From NCBI GenBank assembly GCA_013824115.1, contig PNNG01000019.1:1-64000 (forward strand): 64,000 bases of DNA. The letters are read 5' to 3'. The first letter of the stretch is position 1. Each line of letters opens with the position of its first letter. Under the pieces are notes generated by a model, which saw nothing but the letters and a program-made list of their open reading frames with translations, made no database searches and had not been told where the DNA came from. Source of the stretch: Sphingobacteriaceae bacterium (GTDB taxonomy: Bacteria; Bacteroidota; Bacteroidia; UBA7662). Made by a program: the position numbers and the translations under genes. This document shows, piece after piece, positions 38,620 to 48,796 of the stretch.

Positions 38620-39065
38620 GCAAACCACAAGTGGGCGAAAAGGCCCCCAACTTCAGCGGACTCAACCAAAAAGGCGAAACCATCAGCCTCGATCAATTCA
38701 AAGGCAAAAAAGTAGCGCTGTACTTCTACCCCAAAGACGACACCCCCGGCTGCACGGCCGAAGCTTGCAACCTGCGCGACAACCACAGCGCGCTTCAAGC
38801 CGCAGGGTACGTGGTCATTGGTGTGAGCTCCGACAGTGTAAAATCGCACGACAAATTTGCTAACAAATACAGCTTGCCTTTCGACCTATTGGCCGATGAA
38901 GACAAAAGCACCCACGAGGCTTATGGCACTTGGATTGAAAAAAGCATGTATGGCCGCAAGTACATGGGTACCGACCGGGTCACATTCATCATCGATGACG
39001 AAGGCGTTATCGAAAAAGTGATTGAAAAGGTAAACACCAAGGACCATACGGCGCAGATTCTTTGA
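38616..39065 (+). CDS. bcp: Thioredoxin-dependent thiol peroxidase (Bcp)
   Basis: VALYFYPKDDTPGCTAEACNLRD. Confidence 0.95.
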   Translation: MSKPQVGEKAPNFSGLNQKGETISLDQFKGKKVALYFYPKDDTPGCTAEACNLRDNHSALQAAGYVVIGVSSDSVKSHDKFANKYSLPFDLLADEDKSTHEAYGTWIEKSMYGRKYMGTDRVTFIIDDEGVIEKVIEKVNTKDHTAQIL

Positions 39066-39070
39066 AAAAC

Positions 39071-39110
39071 AATCGGTCAATAAGTGGCGTATATGACTTA
39101 TTGACCGATT
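39071..39110. terminator. Bidirectional intrinsic terminator between convergent genes
   Basis: Perfect 15-bp stem AATCGGTCAATAAGT / ACTTATTGACCGATT, 10-nt loop, followed by T-tract. Confidence 0.85.
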
Positions 39111-39159
39111 TTTCGCTGTGCCAAAGACAACTGGCTTTTGCTTATCGTAAATGCAACAT

Positions 39160-41358
39160 TCAGCGCAACAATACCACTTTCTTTACAAGGTGTTGCCCAT
39201 TTTCTAAGCGCACATGCAGGGTGAATATCCCTTTTTGCTCACAGAAAAAGGTGTAGCCAGTAGCTGATTGGTCGAGGATTTCCAACTTCACTTGCTTTCC
39301 TTGCACATCCGTGAGGGCAAATGAACGCACTTTCAAATCAACATGAGCCGAATACGCCACCTGAAACTGTCCAGAAGTAGATGGATTGGGAAAAACGGTT
39401 ATGCTCTCTTCGAGATACAACGGATGTGCTACCGACGAAAATTGGGATGTATTTCGGAAGGCCAAAACGCCACCACGTTCCGTGCCTATGAGCAAATGAG
39501 GCCCTGTTCCACCAGATGCGGCTGCGATGCAAGGACTGGCATTGAATGTAAATCGAGCCTGATTATAGACACCGGTGAGTGGAAAAAAGAAAGCGTTGCT
39601 GCTTTCAGTGAAGGTGCCACTCAAGCTTACCTCAAAATCAGGATAAAAATGGAGCTTCCCTTCATAGCCCCCCACCACCAAATCGTATTGGCCATTGCCG
39701 TTAAAATCGGTTACACGTGGACGTGCCCAACCCGGATCGCTTTGCGCTAGGTTTATATTTCCAAAAGCGCTGTTTGAAAGCTGAAAATGAGGGCTGGTTG
39801 TACTTCCTTGATTTAGAAACAGCATGATTTTGCCTCTAAAAGTCCCAACCACTAAGTCAAGCTTCCCATCTCTGTTGATATCAACCAATTCGGGGGCTAC
39901 TGCCGTATCTACATCCAGCAACAACGGTTGTGGAGCCGCAAAAGAATATCCGGCTCCTGTCGACAATTTCTGAAAGAACCTGATGGATCCATCCAAACTA
40001 CCAACCACCAAATCTAGACGTCCATCGCCATTTAGGTCGCCTGCTGTAATTTGTGGATATTGGATAGCATATTGACCTAGGTTCAAAAAATTGGTATCCA
40101 CCAAAACCAAACGGTATTGCCCCCCTGCTTGCATGGTTCTCAGATAAAGCCGGGCCTTCACTGTGCCCTCATTGCTATGATGTGTCAAAAGGAGGTCTTC
40201 TTGCCCATCATCGTTCACATCAACCAGAAAGGGTGCTGTCCGTACGTGATTTTGCCATCCCTTATCAATTAAAAACCGCTTCGTCTGCAGTCGAAATGTA
40301 TCCTGTAAGGTTGAACTTACATTCTCATAATGCCATACAAACTCAGTCGATGCCCTTCCAAAATAAAAACTGGGCGAAACCAGCATATCATTTTTACCGT
40401 CGTGATTCATATCTACAAAATAGGCCGACGGATAGCCATCAATGAACGCGCTGGTATCGTAATTGGGAAAGCCGGGTTGTATGGTTCGAATAAGCGCCGA
40501 ATCAGTGCGGCCCGTATTGGTTAAGTATCTTAAGTGGGGACTGGCAATATCGCCCATCACCAAATCAACCAAACCATCTTTATTGGCGTCAATAGCACTG
40601 ATGTTAAATTGAACATGCTCTGGTTGGTTTCTATTATTTGCCACAATGATGTTGCACGAATCATTCATTAAAATAACCGAATCACTTTCAGACCAAAAAC
40701 GACCCCAACAATCGTCAACAGCATTAAATATCAAGGAATCCCTGTGGCCAAAGCGCTCCATGGAGGTATTCTTAAAAAGCTGAATTTGTCCGGCCCTGCC
40801 CAACATATACACGAGTACATCTATATCGCCGTCACCATCTATATCCGCCACTACGGGCTTATCGGCAGCACTTGCATACATGGGTATGCTGGTACTGAAG
40901 AAGGGATAGAACACAGGAATCCAGGGACCGGTTGATTGAAAACTTGGAGTACCAGGTACCCCAACGTTTTTATAGGCCACTACTACGCCCCCCGCATATG
41001 TAAACAAATCTTTTTTACCGTCTCCGTTGTAATCTATCAACTCCAAAAAGCCCGAAAGTGGTGGAAAAACAGCTGCATAATCAACCCTAAAAACATAGCC
41101 AGGTGGGCTTTGATTGGGGTCAAAAATATAGGTCAGCACCGCATTGTCTAACCTATCAAAAACTACCAAATCCTCGAAGCCGTCGGCATTCAAATCAATT
41201 TGCTGAAATGCAGGCAATGTCAAACCTCCTGTATACGGCTTGTCATACACCTGCGTATGCTCTTGTATACTCAAAAAATCGAATGGTCGAAATTGGAATG
41301 TCTGTCCACCAACTTCCCAACTAACCAATAACAAGACGCACAAGCTCATCCATCTCAT
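39160..41358 (-). CDS. FG-GAP/VCBS-repeat T9SS-sorted protein
   Basis: 732 aa; repeated DxNxDGxxDL motifs (DLNADGFEDLVVF, DLNGDGRLDLVVG, DINRDGKLDLVVG); C-terminal VFPNPSTSGQFQV. Confidence 0.9.
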   Translation of the reverse strand: MRWMSLCVLLLVSWEVGGQTFQFRPFDFLSIQEHTQVYDKPYTGGLTLPAFQQIDLNADGFEDLVVFDRLDNAVLTYIFDPNQSPPGYVFRVDYAAVFPPLSGFLELIDYNGDGKKDLFTYAGGVVVAYKNVGVPGTPSFQSTGPWIPVFYPFFSTSIPMYASAADKPVVADIDGDGDIDVLVYMLGRAGQIQLFKNTSMERFGHRDSLIFNAVDDCWGRFWSESDSVILMNDSCNIIVANNRNQPEHVQFNISAIDANKDGLVDLVMGDIASPHLRYLTNTGRTDSALIRTIQPGFPNYDTSAFIDGYPSAYFVDMNHDGKNDMLVSPSFYFGRASTEFVWHYENVSSTLQDTFRLQTKRFLIDKGWQNHVRTAPFLVDVNDDGQEDLLLTHHSNEGTVKARLYLRTMQAGGQYRLVLVDTNFLNLGQYAIQYPQITAGDLNGDGRLDLVVGSLDGSIRFFQKLSTGAGYSFAAPQPLLLDVDTAVAPELVDINRDGKLDLVVGTFRGKIMLFLNQGSTTSPHFQLSNSAFGNINLAQSDPGWARPRVTDFNGNGQYDLVVGGYEGKLHFYPDFEVSLSGTFTESSNAFFFPLTGVYNQARFTFNASPCIAAASGGTGPHLLIGTERGGVLAFRNTSQFSSVAHPLYLEESITVFPNPSTSGQFQVAYSAHVDLKVRSFALTDVQGKQVKLEILDQSATGYTFFCEQKGIFTLHVRLENGQHLVKKVVLLR

Positions 41359-41500
41359 AGGCGTTAAGTTAGTAACACTTAAAGAATCAACAAAGCCTGG
41401 TCCAAGAACTTAATACGCTTTTAATGTCAATTGAGCCCAAGCTGAAAGACTCTAGCGAAAGGCAAATTCCGTAAATCGTTGAATGACCGAAGCAAACAAA

Positions 41501-41530
41501 AAAAATCCCCCACCTCTTGCGAGATGGGGG
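41501..41530 (-). terminator. Intrinsic terminator for the giant T9SS gene
   Basis: Minus strand TCCCCCATCTCGCAAGAGGTGGGGGATTTTTTT: near-perfect stem plus T-tract 24 bp past the stop. Confidence 0.88.
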
Positions 41531-41553
41531 ACAGAAAATCTAATCAGCTAAAC

Positions 41554-44500
41554 TTAGCGCTGAATCATCAAACGCTTGATGGCCAAGTTGCTTCCGTCGC
41601 TGATGCGTACGAAATACAAACCTTCATTCAAGTTAGCGAGGTCAATTTCAATGTCGCTACGAACACCGCTGTTCACAGTGAACTTCTGCATTTCTTGACC
41701 AACGGCATTCACGACAGTAATCATCAGATCCTTATCGGTACCACGCACTTGCAATTTAGCAGTGTAAGCAGCGGGGTTAGGATACAGCATGATCGACTTG
41801 CTGAATTCAGTTTCTTCGATAGACGACATTACACCACGGTTCAAGGTGAGGTTGAAAGGCAATACCGCCAAACGGCTCAAAGTATCGCTTACAGCACGTA
41901 CTATCCAACGACCAACGAAGCTTTGTCCTACTTGAATACCCCTTGCAGCAAGTGTATCAACAATCTGACCATAGGTAAGGGTCAACGAGGTGTCGGTTCC
42001 GGTATTCACCGTAACCACAGGGTTGGTGAAAGTGGTGCCAGGCACATCGAGCAACCAGCGATAGGTAACAGGAGTAGTTCCCACTGAACGTACCGAGCGG
42101 TTCCAACGAATGTTCACGGTTTGAGTAGGGTCACCTTCAAGGTTCACTACCGTGTTGTTAGAAGGTGCTCTGAGCACGAAGAACGACAAGCTGTCAACAG
42201 GAATTACTGGAGCACCTAGGTGCGCTTCAATCATTAGACGGAAGCCAGCTACCTGACCTAAACCAGTGCCATTCAATGCAGCTGTAAAGTAAGCGTTCGC
42301 ACGGGTTGGATTTTCTGCTTGGAATGCCATAGGGAAATATCCCGTAGTTGCATTTGCAGGTTGAGCCATACCGATCAAGAAGTTACCATTGTTCACATTC
42401 ACTGGGTTTGCGAAGCTAAACACTACCCACTGATTGGTGTCGGCTGCCGTAATCACACGTGGAGCCGATTGAGCCAAAATTACACCCGAATCATTCAGAA
42501 CCACGGCATACAAACCATTACCGATGATAGCAGCCGTGTTCGAAATGCGCATGCGTGCAGCACGAATCGAACGATGACCTGTTACTGAATAGCGAGTGAG
42601 AAGCAAACCTGAACCAGTATTGTATCCAACGCCACCCAAACCCGTAGTTACGGTGTCATTGTAGCTGATGATACTGTCAGTTTGTTGCTGCACCCAACTT
42701 CTGCTGTTGTTAGAAGGCACATCATCGGCAGGAATAGAAACACTCATGTTGTTGAAACCAAGATTGGTTCCTGTGAAATTGGCAAAGTTCACAGTTCTCA
42801 CAGAATCAATACCCAACGTGGCAATGGTTTGCGTGTTGGTGAATGTATTGGCACCTGCCACATTTAGCGTTACCGTTTGGTTATTGCGAACCTGAAAACC
42901 ATTGTTTCTTAGCAAAACCTGAATCACCTCAGGAGAACCCCACTGACGTGGATTTCTGCCTTTCGCAAAAAGACCAAGTACTTCTACCTCATTGGCCCTG
43001 CGGTCGTCAACACCCCAAATAAATTCAGGACGGAAGGCGGTGGCGCCCAAAGTAGCTGGAGCAGCTGTGGCATTGTTTGCAGATACCAAACTTGCAGCAA
43101 TGGCCGTATTGGCAGCGTACACTGCACCAGTTGTGGCAAATGGCGCAGAACCACCCCACTCGTAGGCCAATTCAATAGATCCACCTGTATAGATAAATGG
43201 CTGTGCAAATTGAACAGTCATCGTTCCCACACCGGCTGGAATAGACACAGAGTCATCGAAATGCGTGTTCAAACCAGTGATCACCGCAGGCCAGCCTGTT
43301 CCACGCGTATAGGTCACATTCTGACCATTCGACAAGAACAAAGTGAATTTACCACGGGCAGCAGAACTTGCGCCAGCGGTGGTGCGAATAGCAAAACTTC
43401 TGATGGTTTCACCGCTATCAATGCCAGCAGCCGCCAATTCACTGGCAGGTACGAAAGATGCAGCACGGAAGAAAGCATGAGCTGAAGTTCCGTTAGGTGC
43501 ACGCAAACCTGTAGTGCCACCATTGGCAACAGGAGCTGCAGTCAAACGCAATGGCGCAATGCCACCACGGAACATACGCACCCTCCAAGTCTGGGTAGCC
43601 AAACGGTTAAAGCTTCCCGAAGTAGCACGCACAGTCCAATCGAGAATTACAGAATCACCTACGTTAAAGCCCAAGCTAGCTAACAAAGCATCGATTTGAC
43701 TGAAGGTAAGGGTCAAGCTCGTATCAGCACCACTATTTCCCGAAGGAAGAGCTACTGTAGGTGTGTTGAAATTGCCACCAGGCGCTATAGCCAACCACTG
43801 ATAAGTTACAGGGAGGTTATTGCCTTCAACAGAACGGCTCCAACGAATGGTAGTTCTGGATGAACCAGGACCAGCAATCGGCAGGATGGTGTTGTTAGCA
43901 GGTGCCAACAAGTTAAAGGCCGCAAGCGCATCGGTTACAGTACCGCGACGAATGTCAATATTCCAGGTTTGGAAAGAGAACACCGTATCAGTACCTGCAA
44001 TAGCCCGCACACGCCAGATGCCACGCACAGTGTCACCTACGTTAACGTTCAAACCAGCCAAGGCTGCATCCAACTGTTGGAAGTTCAAAGTCAATGCGGT
44101 ATCGGCACCACTGTTGCCAGAAGCCAATGTCAATAAAGGTGCATTGAAATTGCCTGCAGTACGGCTGGCCAACTGCCATACGTAACGCACAGCCGATTGT
44201 TGGGTACCGTTGAAAGGCATCGACCGTCTCCAATTGATGGTTGCCACCGAAGAGGCAGGGCCATTCACATTCAAAAATGCATTATTGGCAGGACCAACCA
44301 AGAAAGGTTCAGTTGCCGTAGTAGGATTGATAAGACGGATGTTGTAGTCTTCGGTTTCACCATAAGAATAAGTTCCGCAACCTTGCACATCAGCAAAGGT
44401 GGTGGCACCCTCACGGTAAACAATACGCATACGAGTTACGCCCGTATCTGCAGTGCCTGGTACAAAAATTTGGAAATTAAACCATTCGCGCGCAGCAGCA

Positions 44501-47500
44501 GCACCAATATTGGTCAATGGACCAAAATCAGCAGCTACTTCAGAAGCTTCGAAAATGCCATTTTTGTTGGCATCAACAAACACACGTCCACGAGCAGCAT
44601 ACGAATCGGTACCGCAGTAACCGCTACGAACTGACATGGCAAAACCACGACCTTTGGTAATTGTAGCAGCTACACCCAACGATGTTTGATCTGTGTATGT
44701 TTCACATGCGTTGCTTGCAGAGCCTGTTATTGTGTTACCAATAATCACGCTGTCGATCTTGGTGTCAGCAGTAAGTGTTGCGTTTGATGCACAATAAGCC
44801 AAAGCCACAGAAATGGCATTGGTTCTGGTCAACGAGTCGGCACCTGCTGGGTTAGAAACAACCAATTTTGCACTATAAGTACCTACAGCAGTAAACTGAA
44901 CCTGAGGAGCAACACTGCTGTCATTGGTGTTGTTCACATAAGTGAAGGTATTAGGCGTGATGGTCCAACGACGCTGGAAGGGAATGTTCAACGAAGTATC
45001 GGTTAGCGTTACCGTTGAAACGATACCACCCGTAGTTGGTGTTGTATTGCTGATTGTAAAACCTGCAACCGGCGTAACAGGCTGTACCACCTGAAGGTTG
45101 GCTGCTGCTGTGCGTACACAAGCATTGGCTCCTGTAATGGTTGCCGTGTAGGTTTCTATGCCTGCAGTATTTCTAACTCCGGTAGGCGCTGATAAGGTCG
45201 TTGCCGTAAATCCAGCAGGACCAGTCCAAGCAACAGTTCTTTGCGCCAGTGTAATGTTAGGATTGAATGCCCCTAAGTTCGTAAACAAAGTTGCAGTGCT
45301 GATAACCCAGTTCGAAGCGTTATTGTTATCGAAATTCACCAACATCATGCCAGCAGAAGAGGTGGTAGAGCTGCTTCCGGTCCAATCTGCGGCAGTAACA
45401 CCTGCAGCTGCCGGGAAAGTAAATCCACGGAATGCAACGGCATCTACTAAAGCCGCTCCGTTACGAATGGTAACACCCCAAGTTGAAGTCGCAAAAATAG
45501 CATCTACCGCACCACCTGTATTGTAATACCTGTTAGCAGGATTGTCGGTTCCAGGGCCGATATGCAATAACAACACAGAACCTGCAGGTATGGTTGTATT
45601 TGCAGGGAAAGAATACGTACGAGCTCCAGTACCGAAAATTTCCAGATTCCAGCCACTGATATTGGCAAGCGTATCTCCAAAATTGGTGATTTCCAAGAAA
45701 TCCTGCGCTTCGAAAGGAATATAAGATGGGTAAACAGGTTGAGCACCCACACCGGTCCGGAAACTCACCATCTCCGAAATGCGTACAATCGACTGGTTTC
45801 GAGCAACAGTACCCGCAGTAGCTGCAGGAACGCCGTTTCTCAACAATTCCACCGTAGACGACTGCGTCACAATGATTTGCGATGGAACCGCTCTGGCAGT
45901 CCAAGCATCACTACGCACCGTACGAACCAATGTGTCATTGGTTCTCACAGAAGCAGTAAGTGAGTCAACAAAAATGCGGAACACATAATTGCCTGTATCT
46001 ACCAAGTTCAAGGCATTTGTAAATGTGATGGTGTCGGTTGTACCAGAGGTGAAAGTGCCTGTGTTACGCACCACGTCAGTCAAATTGATAACAGTGCCAG
46101 AAGGGGTAGTAACTGTACCTTTGTAAGTCAATGGCAAGGCTGTACGATCAATACTTGGTCCCTCATTCCGTGCTACAAAAACTGCACTTTCTGACTGACC
46201 GAAACATTGGCCATTGGTAGGGCGTACCAGATGGGTCAAAGCAACGTCATTTGCGCCTACAGTACCCCAGGCAAAAAACTCACCATTGGCCAAATCAATG
46301 GCAGTGGAAGTACGAACACCTGTACCTGTTAAGCTTCCATCTCCGAGCGTAGCACTACGTGAAGTCCAAGGACCCGTTAAAGACGAAGCCTGAGCCACAC
46401 GGATGTTTGCTAAAGTACCTCCAAAAAGCACGGCATCATTCAAGCTCCAGTTCAAGGCAACTGTAGCTGTGGTACCTATAGAACCTGTAGAAGCCACTCG
46501 AAACGCACGTGGACCCATTGGTGAAGTCAAAGGAGCAACACCACTGCCACTAGGTGCACCAACTACAGAAACAGTAATGTTTTGAGCCGTACCGCCTGTG
46601 ATGATATTGGCAAGAGTTACCAATGACCTCGAAGGCATGCCGTTTACAATAGATCCCACAGGGAAGTTGCGCGAAGCAGCAGCCGTACTATTTACTATAA
46701 CTTCAATGTCTCCAAGTACAAATGAGGTAATTGAACCTCCCGGAGGAGCGAATGCTGGATTCGTACAAGTGATTTTACCACCTGGAGGCAAGTGGATTAT
46801 ACCGTTGGTCAAAGTCAACGCTCCTGAAGCACCAGTAACCGTTAGGTTGCCTGTCAAATTCAGACCAGCGATATTGCTCAGGGTTAAACCGTTGATGGTG
46901 CGCGATGCTGGCATCTCACTGCCTTCAGTGACACGTGTTGGAGCCTGACCTGTGAAAAATACATATTGAAGGTTGTAAACTGTTGAAGTAATGGTAGGCG
47001 TACCATTCAAACTTCCTAATGGAGATCTGCGTACTTGAGAAGAAGTAGCAGCAGCAGCAGCCATATCGAAGGTCAGGTTAGAGCCGACGTTGAATGTACC
47101 AGCAATCAAGCCCAAATCAAAACCAATCGACAATGGGTTAGCTAAGGTTACACCTGCTGGGTTATTCACCTGAATTTGACCCACTACGTTGTTGGCCAAT
47201 GTACCCGTTTGGTTAATGGTTTGTGCTGTGGTACCGTTAAACTGCCATACTGCATTGGCGTTCGCAAAGTTGGAGTTACCGGCATGAGTAAGGTTTCCAC
47301 GCATGTCAAGCACACGAAGTGCAGTACCTGTGGTTGGAACCCCAAAATTGATTCTGCCCGATGCTGCAATATTCGTGGCACCAATCACTGTCAGCACCCT
47401 TTGTGCAGCAGCATTCACGGCAAGAATACCGTTCACAGTTAATGAGGCTACACTACCTGTGGCATCAACTACCACAGAGTCACTAGCAGAAATAGTTACT

Positions 47501-48693
47501 TCCGAAGAAATACCAGGTACAGCTCCACTTGACCAAATGGCTGGATTGCTCCACAAACCACTTGCGATGGAGCTCACAGGACCACCAGTTGCGATTCTTT
47601 GCGTTGTCCATGAAGAAAAACCATTACCACAATTGGTACGTACGTGCACAAAATAGGTTGTTGTTGGTAGTAAAGACCCAACAGTTGCAAAAGTATCTGT
47701 TGTGGCTGTTCCAGAAGCAGGCGGAGTACTTGATGTTGTAGCCGCAAACTGATAGCCGCTAACAGCAACATTATTCTGGCGACTCCATCTAAAACTCAAA
47801 CTGTTATTGGTTACAGCAGTGGAGGTAATTGCTTGAGGTGAAAAACAAGCGTTATTCTCGAATACAAAAGTCAATCCATTGGGAATGATGGCAGCAGGTC
47901 CGATAGCAGTCGTAGCTGTGTTAATGGTTCCACGTAAACTAGAAGTCCAATCCGACGCGATAGCGCGGTTATTAAAATCGGTGTTTGCTGTTCCGCCCAA
48001 GCCCAATTCCACTGTATTAGCAGCGGTCACGAGCACACGGCCATAAACAAAATGGATGGCATTGCTGCCTTCGTGTAAACGAATTTGAAAATTGATGGTG
48101 TCACCTGTTGGTGGAGAAAAAGTATAACGCGAATAATTAGTCCACTGTACCACCAAAATCCTGTTGGGCGCCGAGCCCAAGGTTTCATACCTGATTTCGG
48201 CAGTGGCTTGAGCCTGTAAATCGCGCGCAAAGGGCGCAATACGGTTTCTCAAAATTGCCGGAGTTGTGGTGGTAGTTACACTTAGAGGAAAATAACTATT
48301 CGCACCATTGGCAACCGAAGGCGTGAGCGCCGATTGTCCCAAGAAAATCCAACCGTTTGCATTGATACCAAACCTGTCGAAGGTGGTGCCATTGTAAACA
48401 AAATTGAACCCAATGGGTAAACCCGGACCCGTAACCGCCAATGTAGCACCTGCTGGTACAGCAGGGTCTACAAACGACTCATCGTCCGTTGTTGTTGTGC
48501 CGACCGTGGAACCACCTGTTATGGGCGTATAAGTGCCAAAACCCGAACTGAAGTTCATGTTGGCTACTTGGGCAGAAAGACTGCCTACACCTAAAAACAG
48601 CATGAAAACCAATGTCGACAACACCAGCCTCAAGGCTGAATTCGTGGGCCACAGCACAGTGCGCCTCACGAAGGAAGTAGACTTTAAATTCAT
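41554..48693 (-). CDS. Giant (2379 aa) multidomain T9SS-sorted surface/secreted protein
   Basis: Signal peptide; fibronectin-III-like segment; lamin-tail-like ISEMVSF...DFLEITNFGD; GEVED-like RVFVDANKNGIFEASE...GETEDYNI; three SusE-like repeats; C-terminal MLYPNPAAYTAKLQV sorting domain. Confidence 0.9.
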   Translation of the reverse strand: MNLKSTSFVRRTVLWPTNSALRLVLSTLVFMLFLGVGSLSAQVANMNFSSGFGTYTPITGGSTVGTTTTDDESFVDPAVPAGATLAVTGPGLPIGFNFVYNGTTFDRFGINANGWIFLGQSALTPSVANGANSYFPLSVTTTTTPAILRNRIAPFARDLQAQATAEIRYETLGSAPNRILVVQWTNYSRYTFSPPTGDTINFQIRLHEGSNAIHFVYGRVLVTAANTVELGLGGTANTDFNNRAIASDWTSSLRGTINTATTAIGPAAIIPNGLTFVFENNACFSPQAITSTAVTNNSLSFRWSRQNNVAVSGYQFAATTSSTPPASGTATTDTFATVGSLLPTTTYFVHVRTNCGNGFSSWTTQRIATGGPVSSIASGLWSNPAIWSSGAVPGISSEVTISASDSVVVDATGSVASLTVNGILAVNAAAQRVLTVIGATNIAASGRINFGVPTTGTALRVLDMRGNLTHAGNSNFANANAVWQFNGTTAQTINQTGTLANNVVGQIQVNNPAGVTLANPLSIGFDLGLIAGTFNVGSNLTFDMAAAAATSSQVRRSPLGSLNGTPTITSTVYNLQYVFFTGQAPTRVTEGSEMPASRTINGLTLSNIAGLNLTGNLTVTGASGALTLTNGIIHLPPGGKITCTNPAFAPPGGSITSFVLGDIEVIVNSTAAASRNFPVGSIVNGMPSRSLVTLANIITGGTAQNITVSVVGAPSGSGVAPLTSPMGPRAFRVASTGSIGTTATVALNWSLNDAVLFGGTLANIRVAQASSLTGPWTSRSATLGDGSLTGTGVRTSTAIDLANGEFFAWGTVGANDVALTHLVRPTNGQCFGQSESAVFVARNEGPSIDRTALPLTYKGTVTTPSGTVINLTDVVRNTGTFTSGTTDTITFTNALNLVDTGNYVFRIFVDSLTASVRTNDTLVRTVRSDAWTARAVPSQIIVTQSSTVELLRNGVPAATAGTVARNQSIVRISEMVSFRTGVGAQPVYPSYIPFEAQDFLEITNFGDTLANISGWNLEIFGTGARTYSFPANTTIPAGSVLLLHIGPGTDNPANRYYNTGGAVDAIFATSTWGVTIRNGAALVDAVAFRGFTFPAAAGVTAADWTGSSSTTSSAGMMLVNFDNNNASNWVISTATLFTNLGAFNPNITLAQRTVAWTGPAGFTATTLSAPTGVRNTAGIETYTATITGANACVRTAAANLQVVQPVTPVAGFTISNTTPTTGGIVSTVTLTDTSLNIPFQRRWTITPNTFTYVNNTNDSSVAPQVQFTAVGTYSAKLVVSNPAGADSLTRTNAISVALAYCASNATLTADTKIDSVIIGNTITGSASNACETYTDQTSLGVAATITKGRGFAMSVRSGYCGTDSYAARGRVFVDANKNGIFEASEVAADFGPLTNIGAAAAREWFNFQIFVPGTADTGVTRMRIVYREGATTFADVQGCGTYSYGETEDYNIRLINPTTATEPFLVGPANNAFLNVNGPASSVATINWRRSMPFNGTQQSAVRYVWQLASRTAGNFNAPLLTLASGNSGADTALTLNFQQLDAALAGLNVNVGDTVRGIWRVRAIAGTDTVFSFQTWNIDIRRGTVTDALAAFNLLAPANNTILPIAGPGSSRTTIRWSRSVEGNNLPVTYQWLAIAPGGNFNTPTVALPSGNSGADTSLTLTFSQIDALLASLGFNVGDSVILDWTVRATSGSFNRLATQTWRVRMFRGGIAPLRLTAAPVANGGTTGLRAPNGTSAHAFFRAASFVPASELAAAGIDSGETIRSFAIRTTAGASSAARGKFTLFLSNGQNVTYTRGTGWPAVITGLNTHFDDSVSIPAGVGTMTVQFAQPFIYTGGSIELAYEWGGSAPFATTGAVYAANTAIAASLVSANNATAAPATLGATAFRPEFIWGVDDRRANEVEVLGLFAKGRNPRQWGSPEVIQVLLRNNGFQVRNNQTVTLNVAGANTFTNTQTIATLGIDSVRTVNFANFTGTNLGFNNMSVSIPADDVPSNNSRSWVQQQTDSIISYNDTVTTGLGGVGYNTGSGLLLTRYSVTGHRSIRAARMRISNTAAIIGNGLYAVVLNDSGVILAQSAPRVITAADTNQWVVFSFANPVNVNNGNFLIGMAQPANATTGYFPMAFQAENPTRANAYFTAALNGTGLGQVAGFRLMIEAHLGAPVIPVDSLSFFVLRAPSNNTVVNLEGDPTQTVNIRWNRSVRSVGTTPVTYRWLLDVPGTTFTNPVVTVNTGTDTSLTLTYGQIVDTLAARGIQVGQSFVGRWIVRAVSDTLSRLAVLPFNLTLNRGVMSSIEETEFSKSIMLYPNPAAYTAKLQVRGTDKDLMITVVNAVGQEMQKFTVNSGVRSDIEIDLANLNEGLYFVRISDGSNLAIKRLMIQR

Positions 48694-48796
48694 ACAATAG
48701 ATTTTAGATAAATTATCAAGTATCGAAACTAGACTATTCTAGGAACAAACGCAACCGAATGTGAAAAAAAAATCAGCGCTCCATGCCACTCGTAGC

